Below are positions 9,996-20,988 of a stretch of DNA of 64,000 nt, piece by piece. The notes below the pieces were generated by a model, which was not told the DNA's origin, searched no databases, and was given only the letters and a program-made list of their open reading frames with translations. The stretch comes from Trametes villosa (taxonomy: Eukaryota; Basidiomycota; Agaricomycetes; Polyporales; Polyporaceae): contig PUDQ02000032.1 of the NCBI GenBank assembly GCA_002964805.2, positions 62,001-126,000 on the forward strand. Reading direction: 5' to 3'. Both the position numbers and the translations under genes were made by a program. Numbering within the stretch: position 1 is the first letter of the stretch; the number at the start of each line of letters is the position of its first letter.

Positions 9996-12900
9996 TCAGG
10001 CCATCTTGTGCAGCTTTTTATAGCGTTGAAGAGTTGCTTGTGCGTGTTTGAGGTCCTTCTCACGCAGCCACTCATTCTCGTGCTGCGGACGGCCTTTCCA
10101 TGTGACTAGATACTGGATTCCTCCACGGGCTGGCTTCCTGTGATTGATAATTGCTTCGATTTCCCACTCCTCTTCTCCGTCAATTGTATCCGGTGGTGGT
10201 GACACATAATTCGGACCGTGTTCTGGGGTGGTTCGGTAGTGCGTGATCAAGGCGGTGTGAAATACTGGGTGAATCTTCCATGCCTTTGGGAGTCGGAGTT
10301 TCACGGTGGTAGGTCCCATGACTTCGTCGATGACAAAGGGACCTTCTCTTTTTGGTGCGAGTTTCCGGTTGGGATAGGGCAACTTGAGGTTCGTGGATTC
10401 TAGGAACACCTTATCTCCCTTCTGGAAGGTCACATTGCCTGCTGCCTGTCTCTTGGCCATGGCGGCGGCGGCCTTTGCGTGGGAGGCGATGGCGTTTTCT
10501 CGGAGTTCCTTGAGGTGATTCAATCGTTCTTCCGTGCTGGGATGCTTGGGCTTAGGGTGTACGGTGCCTATAGCTCGTGGTTGATATCCCATCAGAAGTT
10601 CGAAGGGGCTTTTCCCAGTGACTGAATGAGTCCGGTGATTGTGCGCAAATTCAAATTGCGGCAAGAGGGTGCTCCACGTGTCGGGGTAGTTCCCACAATA
10701 GATCCGCAGTGCGACTTCGATTTCTTGAATGGTCCGTTCTGATTGTCCGTCGGTTTGAGGGTGGTGAGACGTGCTGAGCGATTGGCCAATCCCGAGGAGT
10801 TTGTTCATTTCTTGGTATGCGTGTGAGATGAATTGCGGGCCTCGGTCGGATATGATGCGGTCCGGAAGTCCAAATCGGGAGTAAACATCTCTCACGAGGA
10901 GATGTGCGGTGTCCATGGCGTTGGTTTCCTTTGTACATTCCGAGAGAACAATAGCCTTGGATTCGTCGTGGTCAACAACCACTTGGATTGCGTCGAACCC
11001 GTTGGATAAAGGGAGTCCGGTGACATAGTCCATGGTTATTGTGCCGAATGGTCTTGTTGATCCGCTATGTGGAATAGGCATTATTCCGGGTTTGGTGGGA
11101 TGTGTGTTGACTTTGGCGGTTTGGCATGTTGCGCATCCTTTGACGTATTGGGTGATGAAGTGTCGCATGCCTGGCCACCAGTATTCTCGGCTGACAAGTT
11201 CGAAGGTTTTTTGGATTCCGGGGTGTCCCATGACCGCTGGTTCGTGGTGTAGGCGGACTACTTCTCGGCGGATGTTATCTTCGGGTGGGACATAGACTTT
11301 CCCTTTGAAGAGAACAATGCCGTCGTCCATGCGCCAGTCGGTCTTGGTTCCAAAGATAGGTTCCTTCTTGAGGTGCCATGCTCCATTGGTTGAGTCCATG
11401 ACTGATTTGTCACGAGAAGTGGTGCTGCGGATTAATTCCTGGAGGTCAACGTGGACTGCCTTGGCGAATAGATCTCCCGGGATCATAGTGACTTCTTCGT
11501 TATCGTGGTCTCCTGGGTCGTGGTCCGGTCTTCTGGATAGAGCGTCGGCTTGGACCAGGCTTTTTCCTGGTAGATGTCTGATGACGTAGTTGAATTCGGA
11601 TAAGAAGTTGCTCCATCGTGCTTGTCTTCGATTGAGTTTTCTAGCACTGCGCCAATATGTCAAGTTCTTGTGATCTGACAGGATTTCTACGGGTTGTTTG
11701 GCGCCCTCGATGTAGTGTCTCCATGTTTCCAGTGCTCGGATGATGGCGAGTAGTTCGCGATCGTAGATTTGGTAGTTGTGTTCGGTTTCGGTAAAGGATT
11801 TTGATAGATATGCACAGGGGTGCCATATCCCTTCCTCCCCTTTTTGCCTCAACACCGCCCCGGTGGCGACTTTGGACGCGTCGCATTCGATTTGGAACGG
11901 TTTTGATACGTCCGGTTGAAGCAAAATAGGCTCCTCGATGAAGCACTTCTTGATGTCTTGGAATGCTTGTTCGCATGCGGGGGTCCACTTCCATGGGTTA
12001 TCCTTCCGAGTTAAGTCGTTCAGGGGTCTTGCTAGGTCGGCGAATCCTCGTATGAACCTCCGGTAGAAGTTCGCAAATCCCAGGAAGCTTTGGACTTGTT
12101 TGACTGTTGTTGGAGTAGGCCAGTCTTTTAGTCCGTCGAGCTTGACTGGGTCCATTGATACTTGTTCTGGCGACACGATTGCTCCTAGGAATTCTACCCG
12201 TTGAACTTCAAACTCGCATTTCTCTGCCTTGAGGTACAGATCGTTGTCGCGTAGTCGTTCAATTACTAGCCGCGTGTGTTTGCGTAGATCTTCAAGGTTG
12301 TCGGAAAAGAGTAGGATGTCGTCCATATAGATTACTAGCCATCCTTCGGATAGATAGTCGTGGAAGATGGCGTTCATCATGGTTTGGAAGGTTGCAGGAG
12401 CGTTGCAGAGTCCAAAGAACATGACTGTTGGTTCGAATAGTCCTCGAGGGGTTTTGAACGCTGCCTTCCATTGATCGCCTTCTTTGATACGAACGTTGTT
12501 GTATCCAGCTCGAACATCGAGTTTGGTGAAGTATTTTGCTCCGCCTAGCTTGTCGAATAGGTCGGATATTAATGGTAGAGGTCCTGCGTCCTTGATCGTT
12601 CCATCATTGAGGTATCGGTAGTCTTGGACTGGTCGTAGCGAGCCATCCTTCTTTTTGACGAAAAAGAATGGTGATGCCATTGGTGATTTGGAGGGTCGTA
12701 TGTAACCTTTGGCGAGGTTTTCGTCTACGAACTTGTCGAGTTCTCCTCGTTCTGCTGGGGATAATGGAATAATCTTGCAGTCTCGGGGTACAAATTCTGC
12801 CTTTAGCTTGATGTCATGGTCCCATGGTCTTGTAATGGGCATGCGCTCCGCGGATTTCTTGTCAAAAACGTCTCGTAGGTCCAACAAATATTCTGGCAGT

Positions 12901-13319
12901 AGTTCTTCGAGTGTCTTGACCTTTTGCCCTTCGTGCGCCTTGATTGCTAGATTGGTTGACATTGTTGCTCGTCCGATAGTGAGGTCTTTGGATTGTTGTC
13001 TGAGAGAACTCAAGATCGTATTGGCCTGGACGTTCCAAGTATCGTCGTCTTCTAGATCTTCCGAGGTTCTCCTGATGAATTGATGGACCCCTTCTGGGTC
13101 TGCTGTTGTCGTTCGTGGTAGTCCCCACATTGGGACTCCTGGTGGGGGGTCGTGATGTTGCTGGTATTCTCGACGGAGTTGTTGTTTTTTGATAATCTTT
13201 GGGTCAAACTCGAAATGTCCCGAGTCCCAATTGACCTTTGGATTGTATCGTCGGATCCATGGAATGCCTAGGATGGCGTCGTCCCGTCCTAGGTCGGCGA
13301 CGTAGAAGTTCGTGGGTAG
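9996..13319 (-). pseudogene. pol: Ty3/Gypsy pol: protease end, RT, RNase H, integrase, chromodomain (5' part split off)
   Basis: The frame is open from the hAT junction at 13319 to the stop at 9996 (about 1107 codons). In order: the end of a retropepsin domain (LGRDDAILGIPW); reverse transcriptase with KKDGSLRPVQDYR and the YMDD catalytic box; RNase H (IECDASKVATGAVL, YDRELLAII); the integrase HHCC finger (H...H...CATC) with the D,D-E core (TMDYVTGLP, ISDRGPQF, SERTIQEIE); and a C-terminal chromodomain (EWEIEAIINHRK...YLVTWKGRPQHENEW), which defines chromoviruses. These steps copy the RNA genome and insert the cDNA. All motifs in this part look intact. It is broken only because the protease N-terminus lies 7.7 kb away beyond hAT element 2. 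The frame is continuous with the fragment at 20997-21319 if the insert and one target copy are ignored. Confidence 0.93.
13312..13319 (+). repeat. Target site duplication of hAT element 2, left copy
   Basis: GTGGGTAG directly precedes the terminal TAGAG of the element at 13320. The identical octamer follows the other end at 20989-20996. An 8-bp duplication is the hAT signature. Confidence 0.95.
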
Positions 13320-13525
13320 TAGAGCAGAGCATAGGTCAACCTACGGGTTATCCGGAACCGAACCTATAGGTTTTTGGATTCACCAGGCCATGACCTAGAT
13401 CCGGGATTGACCTGGACATAGGTCGACCCGGACCTAGAGACCCGGACCTGGATGATACAGGTCAACCTACTGCACGATCCGAACCTGATAACATATCCAG
13501 GTCAGTACAGGTATGTCCAAATCAT
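13320..13525. repeat. Left terminal and subterminal repeats of hAT element 2
   Basis: After the 18-bp terminal repeat come many copies of short words in both orientations: AGGTCAACCT, ACCTATAGGT, GACCTGGACA, CCCGGACCTAG, CAGGTCAGTACAGG. The same vocabulary fills the right end (20765-20988). Probably transposase binding sites (inference). Confidence 0.65.
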
Positions 13526-14565
13526 TCACAGGTTGTACCAATTTTACACAATTATCGCACAGTACAGGACCGTTAGGTGTCCCGGAAGCACTTGTATTCA
13601 CATAGGCATACTACATAGTGGGTTACTACACGCGCGGACTGCGTGGACATGAGAGATGCACGTACGGACGCGTATGCGCATCTGCGCGCGTGTACAGGCG
13701 CGCGCACATGGACAGAAACACAGGCTGGTATATACAGACTACAAATGTGTATGTACGCATGCCTATGATGCGCCCGTACAGCCGCGCGCATCCCCGTGAG
13801 GTGTACAGACGCGCACGTACGCGCAATGCACACGGACACGAACGAACACGCACGAACGCGCACGCATAAGTACACGTACGGCAAACGGACAAACGGACGT
13901 CCGTCTACGGACGCGCTGACATGTACGTATGAGGTCCGCGTACGGAGACACACGGACAAGACGCACACGCGCACAGACGGATGTCCGATGCACGCGCACG
14001 GACACGGACGGACACAGACAAATATGTACACCCGCACGCGCGTGCATGTACAGCGGCGCGTGTGGCATGTACAGCAGCGCGTGGACATGCACCGCGGCGG
14101 GCGGTGGCGGGCGCGGACATGGGCGCGGACATGGGCGCGGACATGGGCGCGGACACGGGCGCGGCGGGCGCGGCGGGCGCGGACGTGTACAGTGGCGGGC
14201 GCGGACACGGGCGCGGTGGGCGCGGACGTGTACAGTGGCGGGCGCGGACATGGGCGCGGACACGGGTGCGGCGGGTGCGGCGGGCGCGGCGGGTGCGGCG
14301 GGCGCGGCGGGTGCGGCGGGCGCGGCGGGTGCGGCGGGCGCGGACGTGTACAGTGGCGGGCGCGGACATGGGCGCGGACACGGGTGCGGCGGGCGCGGCG
14401 GGCGCGGACATGTACAGTGGCAGGCGCGCACGCGCACGCCCGTATAACAGAGACGCGCCTGGTATACTACTGAGGGGGGTGAGCGTAGGGAGAGGGCGTC
14501 GGAGGGGATGCGCGTATGTATTCAGCGTGTTCGCAATTCTAATGTTACTGTATGCACCTATGGAT
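13526..14565. other. Non-coding stretch of hAT element 2 between its left end and the transposase stop
   Basis: From 13620 to 14090 the DNA is rich in CGCACACGG and ACGGACG words. From 14101 to 14440 is a GC minisatellite, listed separately. Long frames on both strands here follow from the repeat (Arg/Ala/Gly-rich one way, Pro/Ala/Arg-rich the other) and I do not accept them as genes. Confidence 0.6.
14101..14440. repeat. GC-rich minisatellite
   Basis: Nested tandem units: a 12-bp unit GGCGCGGACATG repeated about four times near 14110-14157; a GTGTACAGTGGCGGGCGCGG segment recurring four times (near 14187, 14230, 14346 and 14410); and an 18-bp unit GCGGGTGCGGCGGGCGCG repeated about five times near 14267-14340. 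G runs lie on the plus strand. Confidence 0.85.
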
Positions 14566-17500
14566 CTAGTCGAGCTCGATTACCTTGGCCTTTGCAACCC
14601 CCTTGCCCTTCTTGGATGACACGGAGGCCGATGATGTGCCCGCGTCCTTGTTGCGCGCCGTCTTCGCCTTCGCCTTCGCGCTCTTGACCGGCGCGGCCGC
14701 GCTCGATGAGCCCGCGTTCTGAGATGCGTTGGCGTCGTCGTCCTCGGGGTGCGCGCCGGTGTCTTGCTTGCGCATGGACGCGCGCAGCGTCTCGACCGCG
14801 GCGCCCTCCGGCACAAGGGCGTCGACGTTCGCCCAGGAGCCCAGGAGCGTGCTCGCGCGGACCGAATCGTCGGCGAGACCGTGTCTGTACTTAGACACGG
14901 TGAGGCCCCCACGCGAAAAGCCCCGCTCGGCATCGGTGGACGCCGCTGGTGAGAAAAAGAAGTGTATCAGTGATAGAATAAGTTAGACTGTGCGTGGACG
15001 TACCTTGCGCAGATAGGAAATCCAGCGCCATGCGCGCGAGGGCTTGTTCTCCGGGGCGCGGGGCGTCGGCGTTCGACGCGGACTTGTATACGACCTCCCA
15101 GTGCGCGAGGGGGTCCTTGACGTTGCTGAGCGGCGGTGAGCTGAGGTAGGCCTCCAGCGCGTCGACGTCTTCGGCGGCTGGGCCGGCGTTGATCGACGCG
15201 AAGAGGTCGCGCGCAGCCGAAGAGGTGGCGGGTGGCTAACATCTTGTCAGCACAGTGAATAGTAGGACATAAGAAGGCACTAACCTCGCCCGCGCTCGCC
15301 TGAGCGCTGCGCCGTCCCTTTGAGGCACCTGTAGCCCGAGACGCCGCAGGTGCTTCAGCCTCGGGCTTGTAGGACGTGTTCCACTCGTCGCGCACGAGCT
15401 CGACGGCGGCGTCAATCCACTCGGCGGGCCATTCGAGTCGACGGAAATACTCCTTCTTGTAGCGCGGGTGAAGGACTGCAAAGTATGGGGTCAGCTAATG
15501 GCGAGTGCGAACGCGAAGGGGATACATACTCATGGCGATGCGATAGATTATGCTGTCGTCAGTGTAGGAATAGTACTTGTCAAGCATAGCACGCCCGCGC
15601 TTGGCCGCGGCGCGCACGGAAGGGGCGAGCTTGGGGTCCTTGTGTACGCGATCGACGTGTTCCGTAAGGACGTCGATGTAGGGGATGACTCCGTGAACGA
15701 GGGCTCGCCCGCTCTTGGAGATCTCATTGGTCGCGTAGAGGAACGGCTATCAGAGCGCGTGAGCGTGTTATACGGATACTAATGTTGAGAACTTCACATA
15801 CCTCGAGGAGCTCATGCAATTGGCTAATGATCTTCCACTCCGTATCGGAGAGCTCAAAGCGGCGCAGGCGCACACCCTGCGGCTTGTTGAAGGCCATGGT
15901 GTTGCACAGGTGGCCGAGGACCTCGCGCATGTCGAGGACGCGCTTGAGCACCTCTGTCATGGTGTTCCAGCGCGTCTTGACCGGCCGGATGAGCACCGTC
16001 GTCGACAGGCCTGCTTCTTTGGCGAGCCGCGCGAGCTCTCCGCGCACCGCGGGGCTGTTCCAGACCTTCTTAGACAGCTGGGTGACCTAATCGTACACCC
16101 AATCAGTTTGCATGAGTACATGCTACGAGAATGCGGTGCGCACCTTCTTGATGGCAATATGCCCCTCGCGTGCTTCCGCAGGGGTGATAGCCTCCTCTTC
16201 CTGGTCCTCGTACTCGTCGATATCATCTTCATCGGCCGCATCGCGGGCGACGTCCGTCTCGAGGCCATCCTCCGCGTCCTCTTCGTCGTCCTCGTCCAAA
16301 TCGTCCTCGTCCTCGAGCGCAGCGATGGCCGCATCAGCGGGTTCGTCAGCTTGAACGGCGGTGTTCCGACGGCGGCGGCGGCGTTCCGCATCGAATTGAG
16401 AAAGGATCGCCTACATCGATGGCAATCAGCATGTGGCGATAACACTAGTACACTGCGGTGCCTTACCTTCACGACCAGGTTCATGATGTGGGCGAGGCAC
16501 CGGACGCGCACGGTCGTGCCGCGGATGGACGGCACGAGAGCCTCGAGGTGCTTCATCATCGTTGTATTATTTTCGGCGTTATCGCAGGTGATTGCGAGGA
16601 CCTTGTCCTCGATGCCGTAGCTCTTGAGGCATGCAGCCAACATCTCCGCGAGGTACGCCCCCGTATGCGCCTGGAAGAGCCTGTCGTGTGTACGTCAGCG
16701 GCGGTGACCTCGCGCAGGAGACGAGCGACGTACCTCAGGAAATCGAGGATGATGTGCCAGACCACGCCGTCGAAGAACCAGTGCACCGTGATCCCCAAGA
16801 AGGAGATCACGTTCCATCCGTCGACGCAGAGATGCACCTTGCCGGGGAGATTCTGAGAAGCAGGTGAGCACGCCGGACGGTGGGTAAGCATATCGTCAAA
16901 GACTTACACGGAGGTATACAATCACCCGCGCGCGCGAGTCTGCTTCGAGGAGGCGCACATCGCGCGATATCGTCCAACGCGACGGTATGTCGATCTTGTC
17001 GTAGAGCATGCGCAAAATGGCGCACAGCTCTGGGTCCTCGATGAGACGGAAAGGCCGGTGGCGCCTGGCGCACCACATCGCGAGCAAGAAGCGGAACCGC
17101 GCGGCACTGTAGTTGACGCCGTGAGCGTACGCGGTGATGACTTCGACTTCCGCGGTATCCGCGGGGTCGCAGCCCTCAACGTGACGTTTGAGGTTGCTCG
17201 TCGAGTCCTCGTAGTCGCCCCGGTCGACGTGCTTCGAGGGGTACCTAAAAGAAATCAGCTAGGGGGAAAGCCTCGGACCGTCGCAAGCACGCACCTCTTG
17301 CAAACGAACCGGTGCATGATCGCGGTCTGCCCGTCGCCTTTGGTAACTTTCACGATCTTCGGGTCGTGAAAGTGCTTGTAGTATTTCGACCGCCAGCCTT
17401 TCATGAGTGACTCTGAAAGTGTGTGAGTTGTGGTGTCCTGAGCAGTTCATGTACTGCAGAGAGCTTACCGAGCACTTCTTCGTTCGATTTACCGGCGTAG

Positions 17501-17853
17501 CGTGCACTGAACCGCGCCCGCTTGTCTGCAGCCTTCAGGGTGGAAGAACCGCTCCGGCCGAGCTTCTGCGCAGTACGCTTGGCGAGCCCCTCGACGCCGC
17601 GGCCTTCGTCGTCTTCGTCGTCGTCGCTGGAGGTCGCGGGGCCTTCCTCGGGCTCAGTCGCTGCGCCGGGGAACGCGTCGTCGTCGTCGTCCGACGAGGA
17701 CGACGGGAAAGCGTCCTTGGCGCGCTTTCCGGGAGGGGGCTTGGCCGACGGGGACCCGGCGGCTGTGGTGGTCGAGACGGAGAGTCCACGAGCATCACTG
17801 CCCGCGGATTCGGTCTCTGCGCGAGGGTGTTTCGACCGGGCAGAAGCTGACAT
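14566..17853 (-). CDS. hAT transposase of element 2
   Basis: The ATG is at 17853 (MSASARSKHPRAE) and the stop at 14566, with short introns throughout, mostly at the same places as in element 1. In order: an acidic, disordered N-terminus; a BED-type region (HRFVCKR...STSNLKRHVEGC, about 17170-17300); LCVDGWNVISFLGIT (first Asp, about 16818); TCDNAENNTTM (second Asp, about 16570); RCLAHIMNLVVK; an acidic linker (about 16190-16380); KTRWNTMTEVLKR; and the C-terminal dimerisation motif TDAERGFSRGGLTVSKYRHG (about 14885-14945). The tail is Lys/Ala-rich and resembles a nuclear targeting segment. No internal stop was seen in the exons. The protein is clearly paralogous to the element 1 transposase, with local identity high around each motif, yet the terminal repeats it must recognise differ. 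Confidence 0.9.
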
Positions 17854-18784
17854 GTATGGGGCTGTGGTTGTCGCGGATGCGTGAGGATGGGAGTGGGTTG
17901 GGGATGGAAATCGGGACGTGCCTCACTGTACTTATACTGCCAGAGGCCAGATGAGGCCCCGCTCGATTTGCAGCCCGAGCGCGGGCGTGTTGTAGTGCGA
18001 GCTGTCCAACAGTCAGCTATCGGATGCCAAGATCCATGGCTGAGTGAGCCGTATCACGCACCGTCGTCCGCAGATATGTCGGTCTGCCGTGCTTGACCCT
18101 ATGGTGGACTGACCGTTTGCAAACACCTTCCCTCTCGGAAATGGCGTCGGTCGCACCTGACTGTCCGTATCTACAGTCGCATGTGGTGGGGGTCGCCTCA
18201 TTGTCCTTTGCGTGCACTGTACGTGTAGCGGCATCTTCGGCGCGATGGCCTGCGTGGTGGTACCAGGCAGAGAGCGTGATCTGCTGAGGTTGCTCTTGTC
18301 AGCAAAAACCGGCGAGATAGGATCCATCTGCTCACCGACAGATAGGGAGACCTGGGCGAACGGCACATACTTGCGGGCGACCGAGCGTGCTGGCAGAGAG
18401 GTAGCCTACGGCGTGAACCAAGTCGTCTGTGGGCGCTTGGGCGCCTACTTCGACAGGTTCCCTCTCACGGCGAAGCTCGCTCTGAGGGACCCACGCACGG
18501 GCCCAGCGTCACTGTTGCGCACTGGAGACGTCCTCGACAACCTTCCATATCCCAACCTCCCTCTCTGCGCAAGGCTCTGCGCCGTTCCGCCTCACCGATG
18601 TTCGACAATCGCCCTCATCTCGTACATGTGCTCTGTGGCTGTGCCATTCGTGCTCGCAAAGCCGCTACTACATACCAGGCAAGCACGTTGTACTCGCCTT
18701 GAGATTGCTCATCTTTTTCTTCCAGGTCGAACATCCAAGGCTGGATAGCCCCTTCCAAGTCTGCCTGCAGGCGGCGTAGCCAGC
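17854..18784. other. Divergent promoter region of hAT element 2
   Basis: Lies between the transposase start and the plus-strand gene. One plus-strand frame (about 18245-18748, with ATG at 18245) is open for roughly 165 codons but has no recognisable motif and no homologue at the matching place in element 1. It may be an upstream exon, a small gene or chance. Otherwise nothing is supported. Confidence 0.4.
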
Positions 18785-18970
18785 ATGGAACACATCAACG
18801 CACGGCCGCTCACCCAAGCAGAAGCGTGCGCACTTGTCCGCGACCTCAACAGACGGCTCAGCTCGCGTCTCACTTATACCCACGGCCGGCAACGCGCACC
18901 CCTCCGCACGCCCCAATCACCCTCGCAGCTACACCACGCAGATCTCCGCCACACGCGCCATGTCCGATGA
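18785..18970 (+). CDS. Small upstream ORF overlapping the start of the accessory gene
   Basis: ATG at 18785 (MEHINARPLTQAEACALVRD), 61 codons. Its TGA stop (18968-18970) overlaps the start of the next gene in ATGTCCGATGA. The first ~30 residues look coding and loosely resemble the segment ADNEARELAAKLRRKG upstream of the core in the element 1 gene. It may therefore be a true N-terminal exon joined by a splice I cannot see, or a regulatory upstream ORF. Confidence 0.35.
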   Translation: MEHINARPLTQAEACALVRDLNRRLSSRLTYTHGRQRAPLRTPQSPSQLHHADLRHTRHVR

Positions 18971-20530
18971 AGACCACGCCTCCGCCACGGCGGACACGCT
19001 TCGAATCGTCCGCGCCTTCGGTCGCCCATACGGCATCACCGGGGCTTTCGACGCCCTCCGCCCGCCTCGCGAGGCGAACCTGTTCTTACGCCTCGAGCGT
19101 GCGCGCCGCGATTCACGCCCTCTGAAGGTGTTTATCGTGGTGGAGCATGTAATGCGCCCCTGGGAATATCGCGAGGTACGTCCCCTACGCTTTACACCTC
19201 GCCCTCATTGCGCTGACGTTGCTGCACTCTCAGATCCAGCTACCCGTGCGCTCGGTTGCCCAACTCCGGCCGGCGATCTACAACGGGATCGTCTCCCGCG
19301 TCGAGAACCTGTACGCGCACAGGGTTTATCTCAGTCGAGCCCAACACCTCTTGCTCCTGAAGATCGCGCTTGGAGTACGTGCGTACGTGAACGCGACCAT
19401 GCATGTCGCTACGCCTGTGAACGACTACTTGGGCTTCGCGGCTCTACTCGCGCGCAGTGCCGAGACATTGGGGCCTCGTGAGCGGGCGGACACCGCCCTT
19501 CGCGAGTGTCTCGACTACCTCGAACGCCAACTGCCTGAGGTGAGTACGTCCTCCTTTGGACACTCCACACTGCTAACCGACTGTCCAGGACATATTCTCT
19601 CCTGCCAACAGTATCGAGACGTTCGAACCGCCTACGGAAGAGTGGGGTGTTCCCGGCGACACCTCCGCGGCCGACACGCACCTTCGCGTCGCGCTCGAGC
19701 ACCCCGACGTAACGGCCGCCTCTGCGCACCTCGCGCTCGAACCCGCCAATGTCGCGCCGGAACGCGCCAACGTCGCGCTCGAACACGCCGACATCACGCT
19801 CGCCTCGGCGCGCCTCGCACTCGAACAGGCCGACGCCACGCTCGCCTCAGCCCGCCTTGCGCTCGAACACGCCAACGTCGCGCTCAAACCCGCCGATGTT
19901 GCGCTCAAACCCGCCGACGTCACCCCCCAACCCGCCGACATCGCGCAAGATGACGGCAACGCTGTACGCGCACACGCCCACGTCGCGCTCGCTCAGCCGG
20001 AGCTCGAGCACGACATCCCCGACTCCGTGCTTGCCCCAGCGTACCTCACGCTCGCCCACACCGCCGTCGCGCCCGACCTTCCCAACGTCGCGCACGGCGA
20101 CACTGACCACACGCACGACCACACCGGCCTCACGCACGACGTCCTCAATGTCACGCTCGCTCAGGCTGACCTCGCGCATGACGTCACGGACCTCGCGCTC
20201 GCCCACACGGACCTCGCGCTCACCCACACGGACCTCGCGCTCACCCACACGGACCTCGCGCTCACCCACACGGACCTCGCGCACGACCTCGCCGATGTCG
20301 CGCTTGATGTCCCTGACGCTGTGCTTGCCCCGATGGACCTCGCGCATGACGTCCCCAACGTCGCGCTGGGGCTTGATGCAGGGCTTGACCATGCGGAGGC
20401 TGTGCTTGCTGCCGCCGGAGTCGCCCATGACGGCTTAGTAGATACTAGTGATGTATCTGATGGTGATGTTTCAGACGATGATAGCTGTCCGAGCTTGTGG
20501 ACTTACTATTCAGGCTCCGATTACGAGTAG
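18960..20530 (+). CDS. hAT-associated accessory protein 2, unknown family, with heptad-repeat and acidic tail
   Basis: Exons 18960-19175, 19234-19539 and 19589-20530 give 487 aa. Both introns are phase 0 (gtacgt...ctcag, gtgagt...tccag). Exon 1 ends with ANLFLRLERARR...FIVVEHVMRP and exon 2 begins IQLPVRSVAQLRP. These align with ADIFLRVDSSR...LLVYGP and ILLPTDDIQDLRL of the element 1 gene, and exon 2 is 306 versus 300 bp. Exon 3 encodes a long run of seven-residue repeats (ANVALKP, HTDLALT and variants), then an acidic end (DVSDGDVSDDD...YYSGSDYE). I do not recognise the family. Its place opposite a transposase in both elements suggests a role in transposition, target choice or expression control. 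An acidic tail could bind protein or mimic DNA, but this is inference. Confidence 0.75.
20189..20282 (+). repeat. 21-bp tandem repeat inside the accessory gene
   Basis: Four near-identical 21-bp units (20189-20209, 20210-20230, 20231-20251, 20252-20272) plus a partial fifth. Each encodes DLALTHT in phase with the protein. They are the most recent part of a longer degenerate heptad array at about 19675-20400. Confidence 0.9.
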
Positions 20531-20988
20531 CTTATACTCCTCTGTACCCCAAATGACTGCGGCCTATGTTCGTCTAACCCTATGTCTATGCTTGTCTACT
20601 GTTGTGTCTATGCTCGGCTACTACAATGCCTTACATGCCCTTGTAGCATCTTATGCAGTTTCTTATGCCATGCACACCTATGCCAAGTACCCTCCGGCGT
20701 CATCAGCCTGTGTGATATGTGTGATTATGACTGTGTGCACTATATTCCGGCATTTCTTGGGCCAATAACCTGTACCTTACAGGTTGACCTGGACTTGAAT
20801 GGTGACCCACACAGGTCTGAACCTATACAGGTTACCTAGTCCAGGTCATGATATTTGCAAGGCCAAACCTAGAACTGTGCCTGACCTGTGTCCCCGGTAC
20901 CTGGACCTACATGACCTGAACCTACAGGCTTTCCCACAGGTCACACATGGGTTAACCTAAGCATGACCTGGACCTATGCTCTGCTCTA
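20531..20988. repeat. Right end of hAT element 2: 3' flank of accessory gene, then subterminal repeats
   Basis: About 230 bp without a gene, then from about 20765 a dense array of words such as CAGGTTGACCTGG, AACCTATACAGGTTACCT, GACCTGGACCT and AACCTACAGG, ending in the reverse complement of the 18-bp terminal repeat (20971-20988). Confidence 0.7.

Larger units (their letters stand above)
13320..20988. mobile_element. hAT element 2 (two-gene hAT transposon) inserted in the chromovirus protease region
   Basis: It is bounded by an 18-bp perfect terminal inverted repeat TAGAGCAGAGCATAGGTC (13320-13337; reverse complement at 20971-20988) and by identical 8-bp duplications GTGGGTAG outside. The size is 7669 bp. 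It contains a full hAT transposase (minus, 14566-17853) and an accessory gene (plus, 18960-20530) in head-to-head order, plus subterminal arrays of AGGTC-type words at both ends. The intact repeats, duplication and reading frames suggest a fairly recent insertion. The terminal repeat differs from that of element 1, so the two are separate families sharing one architecture. Confidence 0.95.

Noticed and set aside
12425..12445. GGTTCGAATAG resembling a tRNA B box
   Set aside because: It lies inside the reverse transcriptase coding sequence and no cloverleaf can be drawn around it.
13573..14619. Several long frames on both strands over the GC minisatellite (Pro/Ala/Arg-rich or Gly/Arg/Ala-rich)
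   Set aside because: They exist in up to five frames at once because the repeat lacks stops; no start, splice or domain support.
18212..18748. 178-codon plus-strand frame before the accessory gene
   Set aside because: Its first codon is GTG, the first ATG is at 18245, and no counterpart is seen in element 1; kept only as a remark for the promoter region.
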